Positions 35,755 through 46,955 of a DNA stretch of 64,000 bases are shown piece by piece (the stretch's first letter is position 1; every line of letters begins with the position of its first letter). The DNA is from Rhizomys pruinosus. Taxonomy: Eukaryota > Chordata > Mammalia > Rodentia > Spalacidae. The stretch spans positions 1,590,626 through 1,654,625 of the forward strand of contig VZQC01010991.1 in NCBI GenBank assembly GCA_009823505.1, read 5' to 3'. Both the position numbers and the translations under genes were made by a program. Under the pieces are notes generated by a model. That model ran no database searches. It had not been told where the DNA came from and worked only from the letters and a program-made list of their open reading frames with translations.

Positions 35755-36020
35755 GTAGGAAATCCGGCTTGAACTGCGGGCTGGCTTTCCAACTAGCACT
35801 GCGTGGCTGAGGGTCTGATCCCGCCCCAAGAAGGAGCAAGCAGCATGGCCTAGGTGCGTGATGCTGGGTGGGGCAAGGTATGCAGTGGTACGGAATTGGG
35901 GGGCTTATGATTGGCTCTGGGAACTGACCCTATCACTTAGTTTATAAAAGCAGGCTGTAGCAAGGAATAAATTTGAATTTCATGGTAACATCATCACGGA
36001 ATTCCCGGCCGTTATTTTTT
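35755..36020 (+). mobile_element. Possible solo LTR
   Basis: LTR-like architecture: a tataaaa box (about 35943), an aataaa signal (about 35966) 23 bp later, then catcatcacggaattcccgg. The boundaries are guesses, no matching second LTR was seen, and no viral coding sequence is evident. It could be another repeat or unique DNA. Confidence 0.35.
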
Positions 36021-36455
36021 ATTAATTATCTTGTGCATACAGGCTAAGGTAGGCCTGCATTTTGTCTGGGTGGCCAGTGGGTTGGGAAGAGATTCCTTTG
36101 CGGATCACCAATCTGAGTAGCTGGTGTTGTGAGTGGCTAATGGCTGAAGGGAGGCGATCAGCCATCAGCCTGAAATTCCTTTCCAGGCTCTGGGCAGGTG
36201 AGAAGCCATGGCCAAGAGTGGAACATGTGTCTCGTGTGTCTAGGCTAAGGGCATGGGTTGAAAGTATCAACCAGGCCGGGCTACAGGAAATAGCCAGCTG
36301 ACCTCTGCTTCGAGGGGTCAGTTCCCCACAGTGTCTGCAAAGCAGGCACTGTGTCACCATCCCTCTTGCAGGGCCGTGTGGTCCCTGTTTGGCATAAAAA
36401 GAAAACTTCCTACAACCTGGTTTTAAACTTTATAGGAATGGAAGGAGAACAAGAG
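36021..36455. other. Unidentified repeat-like segment after the possible LTR
   Basis: No coding potential recognised. It could be part of the same retroelement or unique DNA. Confidence 0.35.
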
Positions 36456-36508
36456 AGGATAGATAGATAGATAGATAGATAGACAGACAGATAGACAGAC
36501 CGATAGAT
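36456..36508 (+). repeat. (GATA)n/(GACA)n microsatellite
   Basis: gatagatagatagatagata followed by gacagacagatagacagacc. Confidence 0.95.
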
Positions 36509-36769
36509 CTGTATGTATGAAAATGTCACAAAGAAACCCAATATTATATATAATTAATTCATGCCAAAAAGACCTAAAGAAATAGACCCACACCAGCACT
36601 ATTCGATGCCTGGTTTCTCTGCTGCAATATTACATTTTGTGAGATTCTGGCACACAGAAATCATTTTTTTCATATTCATTCTAACATTCAAACAGAGATA
36701 TTTATCTATCATTTCAGTTTCTTCTTCTGGACTGTCAGAACTGCTTTTGTTTGGGGTTTTGTTTTATTT

Positions 36770-36918
36770 TTTTTTTTTTTTTGAGAAAGGGTCTCCTTGT
36801 AGCCCCAGCTGGCCTAGAGCTCACTATGTAGAGCAGGCTAGCCTTGAACTCACAGAGATCCACCTGCCTTTGCCTCCTAAGTGCTGGGATTAAAGGTGTG
36901 TGCCACTATCCTCAGTGA
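36770..36918 (-). mobile_element. B1 SINE
   Basis: ttgagaaagggtctccttgt to gccactatcctcagtg. Confidence 0.87.
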
Positions 36919-37115
36919 GCTTCTATGATTGTTAAGGAGAAAGACAAGTGGTTTCATTCTGGAAAGGAGCTGACACAAAATTACCTTTCAAACAATGAGC
37001 TTTATTAAGAGAGGTGGGGCTACTCAGCCACAAGCATTATGAAAGAAGATGTTTAGAGGTAGTGTGACAGGGCAAGACGTAGGAGAGGACTGTGGAGGTA
37101 AAGTGAAAGAACAAG

Positions 37116-37325
37116 GGGCTGGAGAGATGGCTCAGTGGTTAAGAGCACTGGCTGCTCTTGCAGAGGACCCAGGCTTGATTCCCAACACTCACTTGGTGGC
37201 TAACAACCATCTATAACTCCGGTTCCAGGGAATCCAGTTCCCTCTTCTGACTTCTGAGAGCACTGCACGACATGGGTGCACTTACACATATGCAGGCAAT
37301 ACACTCATACACATTAAAAATAATT
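37116..37325 (+). mobile_element. B2 SINE
   Basis: ggggctggagagatggctca to catacacattaaaaataa. Confidence 0.88.
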
Positions 37326-37805
37326 TTTTAAACTCGCCAATAATTTTATTATCTCCAGTTTTATAATACCATTATGCTTTTCACACTATTCAGATTTCCC
37401 ATTTTCAAAATGAAAATACCAAAAAATTACTCCACATTCCCTTATACAGCCAGAAACAGGTTGACTGGGATGTTTACAGGTGGAGTTGAAGGCAGAAACA
37501 TTGACAATGCTGAGCTTTGGTTACATCCATAAATGTGGAAATGCCTGCGGAGCAACCGCAGTACGGACAGATGGCATTCTTGCAAATACTGATGGTGTGA
37601 TCTTTTTTTTTTAAGTGAAAGGACAAAAGAGATCCACAAGGATATATGACAGGGGTACCTGAAACAGAGGAAGGAGAAAGAGGGAGAGGGGCTGGAGAGT
37701 GTGATAGACAGACAGACAGACAAAGAGAGAGATGAAGAGGGGGCCTGAGACCCCTTACTTTAAAAACATTTTTTTTTAATTAAAAAAAATTTTTTATTAA
37801 GACCC

Positions 37806-37968
37806 CTTTTTTGTCTTTTTTTGTCTTTTTGAGACAGGGTCTCCCTATAGCCCCAGCTGTCCTGGAACTCACTCTGTAGACCAGGCTGGCCTTGAACTCA
37901 CAAAGATCCGCCTGCCTCTGCCTCCCAAGTGCTAGGATTAAAGGCATGCACCACCATGCCTGGCTTAA
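37806..37968 (-). mobile_element. B1 SINE
   Basis: ttttgtctttttgagacagg to ccaccatgcctggctt. Confidence 0.9.
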
Positions 37969-37984
37969 GACCCCTTACTTACTT

Positions 37985-38046
37985 TTTTTTTTAAATTTTA
38001 TTTATTTCTGTATGTGTACGAATGTACTGTCTGCATGCAGGTCTGG
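37985..38046 (-). mobile_element. B2 SINE 3' fragment
   Basis: tttatttctgtatgtgtacg to gcatgcaggtctgg; breaks into a short (GA)n. Confidence 0.8.
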
Positions 38047-38137
38047 AGAGAGAGAGAGAGATTTGGATGTTTACATTAGGAGAAGAAATCTCAAAATTAA
38101 TGAGCCAAGCATCCAACTTTAGAAATTAGAGAAAGAA

Positions 38138-38265
38138 GCCGGGCGTGGTGGTACATGCCTTTAATCTCAGCACTCGGGAAGCAGAGGCAGACGGATCTCT
38201 GTGAGTTCAAGGCCAGCCTGGTCTATAGGGTGTGAGCTCCAGGACTAAAGGGAGACCCTGTCTCA
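38138..38265 (+). mobile_element. B1 SINE
   Basis: agccgggcgtggtggtacat to gaccctgtctcaaac; tail replaced by (AC)n. Confidence 0.9.
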
Positions 38266-38279
38266 AACACACACACACA

Positions 38280-38311
<32 letters not shown>
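38266..38311 (+). repeat. (AC)n microsatellite at a B1 tail
   Basis: About 22 AC units with one AT interruption, replacing the A tail of the B1 at 38138. Confidence 0.95.
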
Positions 38312-38313
<2 letters not shown>

Positions 38314-38361
38314 TTAGAGAAAGTCACACCAAGTGTGGTGGCCATGCCTTTTAAACTTTTT

Positions 38362-38611
38362 CTATTATTTTTTTTTTAATTTTATTTATTTCTGTATGTG
38401 TATGAATGTACTGTCTGCATGCAGGTCTGTGCACCTGTGTCGTGCAATGCCGCAGAGGTCAGAAGAGGGTGTCGGATTCCCCTGGAACTGGAGTTCTCCT
38501 GGAATTGGAGTTTCAGATGGTTCTTAGCCGCCATGTGGGTGCTGGGGATTGAACCCGGGTCCTCTGCAAGAGCGGTCGGCACTCTTAACCGCTAGGCCAT
38601 CTCTCCAGCCC
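38362..38611 (-). mobile_element. B2 SINE, long subtype
   Basis: Head ctaggccatctctccagccc; inserted within or beside another SINE ('ggccatgccttttaa' on both sides). Confidence 0.9.
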
Positions 38612-38627
38612 GCCTTTTAAACTTTTT

Positions 38628-38863
38628 AAAATTTTATTTCTTTTCGTATGTGTATGAATGTACTGTTTGCATGTAGGTTTGTGCACCCGTGTTGCACAAT
38701 GCCATGGAGGTCAGAAGAGGGTCTCGGATTCCCCTGGAACTGGAGTTTTCCTGGAATTGGAGTTACAGATGGTTCTTAGCCACCATGTGGGTGCTGGGGA
38801 TTGAACCCAGGTCCTCTGCAAGAGCAGTCGGTGCTCTTAACCGCTAGGCTATCTCTCCAGCCC
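38628..38863 (-). mobile_element. B2 SINE, long subtype
   Basis: Second B2 in tandem orientation; head ctatctctccagccccggc. Confidence 0.9.
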
Positions 38864-38865
38864 CG

Positions 38866-38985
38866 GCCATGCCTTTTAATCCCAGCACTTGGGAGACAAA
38901 GTCAGGCAGATCTCTGTGACATGGAGGCCAGCCTGGTGTACATAGTGAGTTCCAGGTGAGCTAGGACTATGGAGAAATTTGAGTA
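38866..38985 (+). mobile_element. B1 SINE body
   Basis: catgccttttaatcccagca to ccaggtgagctaggac; the 5' end lies at 38325-38350, split from the body by the two B2s. Confidence 0.75.
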
Positions 38986-39064
38986 AGTCTAGAAAGGAGA
39001 GAACATCCATTTGTGTAGGTTGAGGATGTGGCTCTGTGGCAGAGTGCTCCTGTGGCTGCTCCAT

Positions 39065-39215
39065 GCCCAGCTCTGCACAGACCAGGCACAGGCACAGCCC
39101 TGTCTCCCTGCCTTGGAAGGTAGAGGCAGGAGAATGAGAAGTCCAAGGTCAGCCTTGGCTACATGGTAAGTTCAAAGCCAACCTGAAATACATGAAACTC
39201 TGTTAGAAAAAGAAG
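39065..39215 (+). mobile_element. Diverged B1-like SINE
   Basis: tgccttggaaggtagaggca to actctgttagaaaaag. Confidence 0.65.
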
Positions 39216-39262
39216 GGAGGGGGAAGGAGGGGGGAAGGAGGAAGGGAGGAAGGGGAAGGACC
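39205..39262 (+). repeat. GGGA/GGAA-rich purine tract
   Basis: gaagggagggggaaggaggg continuing to about 39262, from a B1 tail. Confidence 0.85.
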
Positions 39263-39295
39263 AAAGGATCCCATTACCTGTAAGTACTCTGAGTG

Positions 39296-39470
39296 CTGTG
39301 CTGATGAGATGGCTCAGTGGGCAGACTTGCTATCAAGCCTGGCCATCTGAGTCTGACTGCAGTCCCCACACGGTGGGAGGAGAGAACTGACTTCTGTAGA
39401 TTGTTCACTGCCCTTCAGAACTCCCCCGCCTGCCTCATTCTTTCAAATAAGTATATAAATAAACAAATAA
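39296..39470 (+). mobile_element. Diverged B2/B4-like SINE
   Basis: tgtgctgatgagatggctca to aagtatataaataaacaa. Confidence 0.65.
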
Positions 39471-39533
39471 GTAATTAGATGTAAGTTTTCAAAAGACAGA
39501 TTTAACATCTTAGCTTAAAGAAAAAAAGAATCT

Positions 39534-39748
39534 GGGGCTGGAGAGATAGCAGAGCAGTTAAGAGCACTGGCTGCTCTCGCAGAGGACCTGGGTTCGGCAC
39601 CCACATGGTGGCTGACAACTGCTGTAACTCCAGTTCTTCAGGATCTGACACTGTCTTCTGCTTCTGTGGGTATTGCATGACATGGGTACACTTACATACA
39701 TGCAGGCAAAACACTCATACACATCAACAAAAGTTAAAAAAATAAAAT
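39534..39748 (+). mobile_element. B2 SINE
   Basis: tggggctggagagatagcag to acatcaacaaaagttaaa. Confidence 0.87.
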
Positions 39749-39751
39749 CAA

Positions 39752-39982
39752 TAGGGGCTGGAGAGATGGCTCAGCAGTTCAGAGCACTTACTGCTCTTCC
39801 AGAGGGCCGTAGTTTGATCCAGCACCCACATGGCAGCCCGCTAACAACTGACCATAATGCCAGTTCCAAGGGACATGATGCCTTCTTCTGGCCTCTGTGG
39901 ATATTGAACACGGGTGGGACACTTACACATATGCAGGCAAAACACTCATCCATATCAAATAAATATAATAAATAAAAATTTA
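39752..39982 (+). mobile_element. B2 SINE
   Basis: aggggctggagagatggctc to aaatataataaataaaaa. Confidence 0.87.
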
Positions 39983-40251
39983 AAAAAATCAATGGTGACT
40001 CCTGAATCCCATGGTTGGTTACCATGGGACCAGCACTGTGTCTAGGGATGGAATTGAGAGGCGTGAGAACAGGTACCCAGATAACTGTACCTGAATATCC
40101 ACGGGAAGAACAAACATAACAGCCAGAAGTTAGGAAACCTCAAATGTCCCTTAGTGGATAGTCAGATAACAAACGTGACACATCAGAGAGTGGGACTACT
40201 GGGCTGCTCCCTAGACAGCCACTAATATCAAGAACAACAACTCAGGTGGAG

Positions 40252-40390
40252 GGCCAGGCATGGTAGCACTTGGGAGGTGAATTGCTATGAGTTCAAGGCC
40301 AACCTGGTCTACATATCAAGTTCCAGGCCAGCCAGGGCTACATAGCAAGACTGCCTCAAAAATAAACAAAAACAAATAACAATAATAAAA
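40252..40390 (+). mobile_element. Diverged B1 SINE with internal deletion
   Basis: gggccaggcatggtagcact joins directly to gggaggtgaattgc. Confidence 0.8.
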
Positions 40391-40529
40391 AGGTCTAAAA
40401 TGAGCAAAGGACTTGACTAAATATTTCTGTAATGAAGATAGGTGAATAGATAGTAAGTATGAGAAGCTCAGTGTATCTAGGCCACGGCGAGGACCAGGCG
40501 AACTGATGATCTGTCAAGAAAGTGATGCT

Positions 40530-40773
40530 TGGGGCTGGAGAGATAGCCTAGCAGTTAAGAGCACCGAATGCTCTTGCAGAGGATTCGGGTTCGATCCCCA
40601 GCACCCACATGGCGGCTAAGAACCGTCTGTAACTCCAATTCCAGGAGAACTCCAGTTCCAGGGAAACCAACACCCTCTTCTGACCTCCACGGCATTGCAC
40701 GACATGGGTGCACAAACCTGCATGCAGATAGTACATTCATACACATACAAAAATAAATAAAATTAAAAAAAAA
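40530..40773 (+). mobile_element. B2 SINE, long subtype, young-looking
   Basis: ggggctggagagatagccta to aataaataaaattaaaaaa; flanked by 'aagaaagtgatgctt' on both sides (target duplication). Confidence 0.93.
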
Positions 40774-40846
40774 AGAAAGTGATGCTTAAACAGGCATCTT
40801 GATGTAGCATGACATACAACTGAATATCATTCCTTTTGAAAAAGGG

Positions 40847-41055
40847 ATGGGCTGGAGAGGTTGCTCAGTGGCTCTTGCAGAGGACCCAGGTTCAAATCCC
40901 AGCACCCACATGGCAGCTAACAACCATCATTTTCCGAGGATCCAGTACCTTCTTCTGTCCTCACTGGGCATTACGTGACACGGCTGAACTTACACATATG
41001 TAGGCAATACACATACATAAAATAAAAATAAATAAAATATTTAAAAAATAAAAAG
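40847..41055 (+). mobile_element. Diverged B2 SINE
   Basis: gggctggagaggttgctcag to aaaataaaaataaataaa. Confidence 0.82.
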
Positions 41056-41465
41056 GAAAGGAATTGTGGCACTTCCCACCTACTTTGAGGACATCACACA
41101 GGGTGCCTATGACAAGGAGAGACAAGTACTGCAGTATCCCACTAAAAAGAGGTACTAGTCCAAGTCACAGGAAGTGGGACAGTGTGGCCAGGAGCTGAGG
41201 GAGAAGAGAATACCTTGTGTTTAATGAACAGAATTCTGGTGACACAGTGATAACGGTCACACGGTATCAAACTATTTGATATCATTGAACAATACACTTA
41301 AAATGCTGAAGAATTTACTCCATCAGATGGGCCTGTGGACATGTCTGTGAGCATTTTCTGGATTGCTAATTGATGGAGGAGGGCCTAGCCCATTGTGAGA
41401 ACAAGCCAGTGAGCTGGGAGCCTCCACAGCTTCTGGGTCAAGCTCCTATGAAATTCTTCTCTAGG

Positions 41466-41515
<50 letters not shown>
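41466..41515 (+). repeat. (TC)n microsatellite
   Basis: About 23 uninterrupted CT units at the left edge of the SINE block inserted at 41.5-42.96 kb. Confidence 0.95.
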
Positions 41516-41518
<3 letters not shown>

Positions 41519-41718
41519 TATGTATGAGTGTACTGTCTGCATGTAGGTTGGTGCACCTGTGTCATGCAATGCCTCGGAGGTCAGAAGACGGTGTCGGATT
41601 CCCCTGGAACTGGAGTTAAAGACAGTTCTTAGCTGCCATGTGGGTGCTGGGAATCGAATCTGGGTCCTCTGCAAGAGCAGTTGGTGCTCTTAGCCACTGA
41701 ACCATCTCTCCAACCCCC
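41516..41718 (-). mobile_element. B2 SINE (copy A of the duplicated B2-B1 pair)
   Basis: tatatgtatgagtgtactgt to ccatctctccaacccccc. Confidence 0.9.
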
Positions 41719-41862
41719 CCCCTTTTTTTTTTTTTGGTATTTTTGAGACAATGTCTCCCTTTAGTCCCAGGTGGCCTGGAGCTCACTCTGTAGACCAGGC
41801 TGGCCTTGAACTCAGAGATCCGCCTGCTTCTACCTCCCAAGTACTGGGCTTAAAGGCGTGCG
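41719..41862 (-). mobile_element. B1 SINE (copy A of the pair), 5' end cut
   Basis: ggtatttttgagacaatgtc to tgggcttaaaggcgtgcg, where it breaks into a B2 5' piece (41863-41938). Confidence 0.9.
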
Positions 41863-41938
41863 TGGGTGCTGGAAAGCCAACCCGGATCCTCTGCAAGAGC
41901 AGTCGGTGCTCTTAACCGCTAAGCCATTTCTACAGCCC
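41863..41938 (-). mobile_element. B2 SINE 5' fragment
   Basis: tgggtgctggaaagccaacc to cgctaagccatttctaca. Confidence 0.85.
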
Positions 41939-42149
41939 AATATTCACCTCTTAAGGGGTTTAACATTTTAATTTTTATTTGTTTTTGTAACAGGATAAAC
42001 CAGGAACCTCTCACATTCTAGACAACGAATCTATCACTGCTGCTCCAGTCTCCTCCCCTCAGCCCATTCCCATAGGGATGAAACCCAGTGCCTCATAATG
42101 GGAGGTAAGCAGGATTTGCACAGATTATATCACCAGCCAAACATTTTAA

Positions 42150-42256
42150 TTTTTTTTTTTTTGGTCTTTTTGAGACAGGGTCTCCCTGTAGCCCCAGTGG
42201 TCCTGGAACTCACTCTGTAGACCAGGCTGGCCTTGAACTCACAAAGATCCACCTGC
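42150..42256 (-). mobile_element. B1 SINE, truncated
   Basis: tttggtctttttgagacagg to tcacaaagatccacctgc. Confidence 0.88.
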
Positions 42257-42429
42257 ATTTTAATTTTTAAATGGGGGGGAGCATGTGGTAGTGGAGATCA
42301 GAGGACAAGCTTTGGGAGTCAGAGGTCTCCACCCTGTGGGTACCCAAGATCGACCTCAACTTGTCAGCCGTAGCAGCAACTGCCTTTACCCACTAAGCCA
42401 TCATTCCAACCCATTGATTTTATTTAGTT

Positions 42430-42592
42430 TTTTTTTTTTTTGGTCTTTTGGAGACAGGGTCTCTCTGTGGTCAGGCCCAGCTGGCCTGGAACTTGCTATG
42501 TAGACCAGGCTGGCCTTGAACTCACAGAGATCCGCCTACCTTTGCCTCCCCACTGTTGGGATCGAAGGCACGTGCCACCATGCCAGGCTTGA
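42430..42592 (-). mobile_element. B1 SINE
   Basis: ggtcttttggagacagggtc to gccaccatgccaggctt; one internal 4-bp insertion (tcag). Confidence 0.88.
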
Positions 42593-42798
42593 TTTTTATT
42601 TTATTTTATTTATTTNACTGTCTGCATGTAGGTTGGTGCACCTGTGTCATGCAATTGCTCGAGGTCAGAAGACGGTGTTCGGATTCCCCTGGAAACTGGA
42701 GTTAAAGACAGTTCTTAGCTGCCATGTGGGTGCTGGGAATCCAATCTGGTCCTCTGCAAGAGCATTGGTGCTCTTAGCCACTGACCATCTCTCCAACC
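42593..42798 (-). mobile_element. B2 SINE (copy B, contains an N and indels)
   Basis: Same diagnostic bases as 41516-41718 but with single-base indels (caattgctcgagg, ggtgttcgg, ggaaactgg, agcattgg). N at 42616. Confidence 0.85.
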
Positions 42799-42960
42799 CC
42801 CCCCCTTTTTTTTTTTTTGGTATTTTTGAGACAATGTCTCCCTTTAGTCCCAGGTGGCCTGGAGCTCACTCTGTAGACCAGGCTGGCCTTGAACTCAGAG
42901 ATCCGCCTGCTTCTACCTCCCAAGTGCTGGGATTAAAGGTGTGTGCCACCACACCCGGCT
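42799..42960 (-). mobile_element. B1 SINE (copy B of the pair), full
   Basis: ggtatttttgagacaatgtc to gccaccacacccggct. Confidence 0.9.
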
Positions 42961-43075
42961 AGGCTTCTCTTGATGATGGACTATAACTTGTAAGCCAAAT
43001 AAACCCTTTCTTTCCTCCCCTAAGTTACTTTTGGTTATGTTATCACATGCAGAAAGCATCTGTGTATTAACTGCT

Positions 43076-44898
43076 GTCCACTGTACAGAAAGAAGCTTCT
43101 CTGCCCAGGGACGAGAGCAGTACTAGCTTATAGGCATAAACATACTCAGAAGGCAGTTTGGCAGCAGGTCCCTTTAGCAAAACAACAGTAGTAGGCTCCT
43201 GATTATAGCCTATGACCTGCTGACATTTGAGCAGGTTTACATGAATTCCCTCCTGTGCCTAGCAGAAAGTTAGTGGTTACCCCTATAGCCTGCACGCCAC
43301 TGTTGCACCAGCAGCCAGCAGGGTTCACTGCTGAGTAACCCCACTGATGACTTTTCTCCCCAGCGGCCTACATGGCATCTCCTGACACTATGAAGAGTAG
43401 CCAGGGAGGAAGTTTTTAGGCAAGCTCCAGCTTGAGTTCTCTGTGCCCTGCAACCAAGGAGTATTAAACAACAACCCACAAACCCCAGCAGAAATCCATT
43501 CACAGAATAATGGGTAAGTAGTTTACAAAACAGTTTGCTGTGCCATCCTGCTCCATTTACTCTTATGCAAACAAAGTGACCTGACACAGGCAGGTTTCCA
43601 AGTCATGCTAAGTTTCAAAAAATATTGGGCTGGAGAGGGGGGGGGGGATGAGAGATGCCTAGCAGTTTAGAGCGCGCCACGCTCTTGTACTTGTAGAGGA
43701 CCCGGGTTCGATCCCCAGCACCCACATGGCGGCTGAGAACCGTCTGAAACTCCAATTCCAGGAGAACTCCAGTTCCAGGGGAATCCAACGCCCTCTTCTG
43801 ACCTCCGCGGCATTGCATGACACGGGTGCACAAACTTGCACGCAGACAGTACATTCACACATACAGAAATAAATAAAATTAATAAAAAAAAAAACCTTAA
43901 AAAATATCAATTTGCAAAACAATATACACGATAGCTCCTGTATTTTAAAATAACCTTTGGAATTCTAATGTACAATGTCTGTATATACAAAAAAGCACAA
44001 CTTGTGTGGGTAAAAGCGTGTACCATTTACAGCGTTTGTAAGTTCAAAGAAAACAGACTGGAAGAAGGACTCCTGACGTGGGACTTTCCTGGAGAGGAAG
44101 AGGGACAGGGGGCAGGGGAACGGGAGGCATTTCAAGGCTTGCTTCCTAAAGCTCTCGTGGGTTGTGTGAGACTTTTCTAAAAAGCAAGTATGGGCATATT
44201 TTTATAATTAAAAAAATTTAGAAGTGCTCTAAGGACCCAGTTGAGACTGAGCTGATGTCTCACAGACTAATGACATAGTGTTATCTCCACCAGGGATAAT
44301 TGTCTCTGTCATAAGTGTGCTGAGCGGCTGTGGTTCCTGGATAAGGCATAACCCAGGACTAGACAAGAGGTGACCTCATTCTTGTCTGGGTGCTGTGCAA
44401 GCTTCATTCTCACGTTGCTAGACTGCTGCAGGCTGACACAGGGGCCAGGCCTCAGCCCCAGTCACGCTCCCCTGCCCCTGCCTGTGAAAGCTTTGCATAA
44501 CAAGACTCTGCTGGTCCCTGGCTGCTGCTCCTGCACCAACATTTGCAAACTGACCACCCCGCATAACTAGAGGCTGCAGGCTGCAGGCTGGCCAGCCCAA
44601 AGCCTCACTCTGCAGAAGGGAGACTTTGGAACACAGCACTCACACACTGCCACATTCCAGCTGGGTCTAGAAACAAATTGCAACTCTTCAGTAGGCTGCA
44701 AAATCTCATGCTGCCTGGAGCTTTCGAGGTGTATGTTCCATACCTTTGCTGCCCAAGCAAAGATGCCTGTCTAACGGCGCAGACCACGGCTGCTGCTCCT
44801 ACTGTGCAGCTCCCAGAGAGTCCATTGGCAGTCCACATTCATCTGCCCAGTGCTCCTCCAGGAACCCAGTTTTCTTTCTTTTTTAAAAATGCATTTAT
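43076..44898. other. Intergenic, no gene recognised
   Basis: Apart from the B2 at 43625-43897, unique-looking DNA. A small ctgcagg triplication lies at 44573-44588. Confidence 0.5.
43625..43897 (+). mobile_element. B2 SINE with irregular head
   Basis: gggctggagagggggggggg then gatgagagatgcctagc; extra bases (cttgtacttgtagagg) suggest sequence error or a rearranged head. Confidence 0.85.
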
Positions 44899-45062
44899 AG
44901 CTGGGCGTGGTGGCGCACGCCTTTAATCCTAGCACTTGGGAGGCAGAGGCAGGCGGATCTTTGTGAGTTCAAGGCCAGCCTGGTCTACAGAGTGAGTTCC
45001 AGGACAGCTGGGGCTACAGGGAGACCCTGTCTCGAAAAGACAAAAAAACAAACAAAAAATAC
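44899..45062 (+). mobile_element. B1 SINE, well preserved
   Basis: agctgggcgtggtggcgcac to tctcgaaaagacaaaaaaac. Confidence 0.92.
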
Positions 45063-45085
45063 ATTTATTAAAAAATAATAAAATT

Positions 45086-45340
45086 GGGCTGGAGAGATGG
45101 CCTACGGGTTTTAAGAGCGACCGACCGCTCTTACAGAGGACCCGGGTTCGATCCCCAGCACCCACATGGCGGCGAGAACCGTCCTAAAACTCCAATTCCA
45201 GAGAACTCCAGTTCCAGGGGAATCCGACGACTCTCTTCTGACCTCTCGCGCATTGCACGACATGGGTACACAGACCTGCATGCAGACAGTTTACATTCAA
45301 CACATACAGAAATAAATAAAATTAAAAAAAAATTAACTAA
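45086..45340 (+). mobile_element. B2 SINE with scattered single-base indels
   Basis: gggctggagagatggcctac, then indels such as gggttttaagagcgaccga and gacgactctcttctgacctc; followed by an N at 45345. Confidence 0.85.
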
Positions 45341-45345
45341 AATAN

Positions 45346-45760
45346 CCTCAACATGAAACCCTAAACTCTGAAAGTGATAGAAAAAAATGTTGGCAGGAAC
45401 CTACAAGACATAGGCATAAGAAAAGACTTTCTCTTTTTTTTTTTTTGCGGTTCTTAGCCTCAGCCTTTAATGGCTGTGCTATCCCCACAGCCCAAGAAAA
45501 GACTTTCTAAATCAAACAGTAACTGTGAGGAAATAAGGGCAACAGTTGACAAGTGGGAACTTATTAAATTCAAAAGCTTCTGGACAGTGAAAGAAACAAT
45601 GAAGTGAAGAGAAAACCCACAGAGTGGGAGGAAACCTTCACCAGTGATACATCTGACAGAGCATTAGCATCCAGAATATAGAAACTACTGAGAAAAACAA
45701 AGAAGTAAGAAAACAAATGACTCACTCAAATGAATGAGGAAAGAGCTAAACAGAGATTTC
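45346..45760 (+). mobile_element. LINE-1 ORF2 fragment, interrupted
   Basis: cctaaactctgaaagtgata... and gtggga...ttcaaaagcttctggaca then gaaagaaacaatgaagtgaa match the L1 ORF2 C-terminal region, also seen at 33700-34080. A SINE remnant (45430-45495, B2-like, minus) splits it at a duplicated 'aagaaaagactttct'. Confidence 0.75.
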
Positions 45761-46463
45761 ATTTACATTCATCCAAAGTCACCTGTTGTCCTCAACCTCC
45801 AAGTTCAATGGAGGTGGAGTTCAGTGAAGGTGGGGTGGACACTGCTTTTCAGTTCTTTGATATGTTAATTCTCAAGTAAACCCACATTCATTCATTCATC
45901 CATTCTTTTTTTTTTTAAGTTGAATACCAAATAGAGGTTTCCAAGGAAACATGGAGGTCATCAGACGGGAGAGTGTATGGTTTTGCTGGGGTTAATTAAA
46001 AGTCATTAGTCCAGATTATGTCTATTAATAAAAGTCATCCCACAGTTCCCCCTTTCTTTTACAAATGAAGAAGGATGTTTCTGAGGTGGTCACGGGTGAT
46101 GGAATGGAGAATTAGCATAGGTCAGCCTGATGTCATCATAGCTCTCTGGAGTAGGTGGCATGGGCAGAGTGGCATTGCAGAAGACTCACGGAACATGATA
46201 GCTACTCATGCATGGTTGAAATTTGAAAAAATCTCTCTCTTGCCAAGATGTTGACTTGTGGTATGGCTTTATCAGTCATGCCACAATCCAGGGAGGCCCA
46301 CAGGAGAAATCACAGATGCTAAGCCTCACTCCAGTTAATAAAAGAAACAATCCAGCCATTAGTTGGCTCTTAATTTACTTTATATAAGATCATACATTTT
46401 TATAAAACATGTCTTAAGATGCCTTTTCAGCAGAGGGGGGATTGAAAGGAATAATTTAAAAAA

Positions 46464-46618
46464 TTTTTGTTTTGGTCTTTTCAAGACAGGGTCTCCCTGT
46501 ATCCCCAGCTGTCCTGGAACTCACTCTGTAGACCAGGCTGGCCTTGAACTCACAAAGATCTGCCTGCCTCTGCCTCCCAAGTGCTAGGATTAAAGGCGTG
46601 CACCACCACGCCTGGCTA
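46464..46618 (-). mobile_element. B1 SINE
   Basis: ttttggtcttttcaagacag to caccaccacgcctggct. Confidence 0.92.
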
Positions 46619-46955
46619 ATACCACCTTTTTTTATCTGCTTGTTTGAGCAGGGTCGCAGTATGAGACGCGGGCTAGCCTGGAGCTTGTGGCCAACCTGCT
46701 TCAGTTTCCTGAATGCTGAGATTACAGTGCATCACAATGGGCCAAAAAAAAAAATAACTTTTTTTATATAGAAAAGTTATCACATGCAAAATTCCAAAGT
46801 CAAAATAAAAAGGCAGAAGAGGCGATGCACAGTAACTGAGCTGCAGAGGCCCAGCAGGCGGGCAAGCCCTGAGACAGCACCTGACCTGATGACTGCAGCT
46901 TGCCCAGGACTTGTTTAGGAGAAGCCTGAAACCCGGTCCTGCGAGCTGCAGGAAG

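Larger units (their letters stand above)
41310..43075 (+). mobile_element. URR1-like rodent repeat, split by a 1.5-kb SINE block
   Basis: The left part (41310-41465) reads gatgggcctgtggacatgtc...gagcattttctggattgc. The right part (42961-43075) reads gatggactataacttgtaag...aaataaaccctttctttcct and ...cttttggttatg. These match my memory of the two ends of the unclassified rodent repeat URR1. 'taggcttctct' flanks the insert on both sides. Family name uncertain. Confidence 0.45.
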
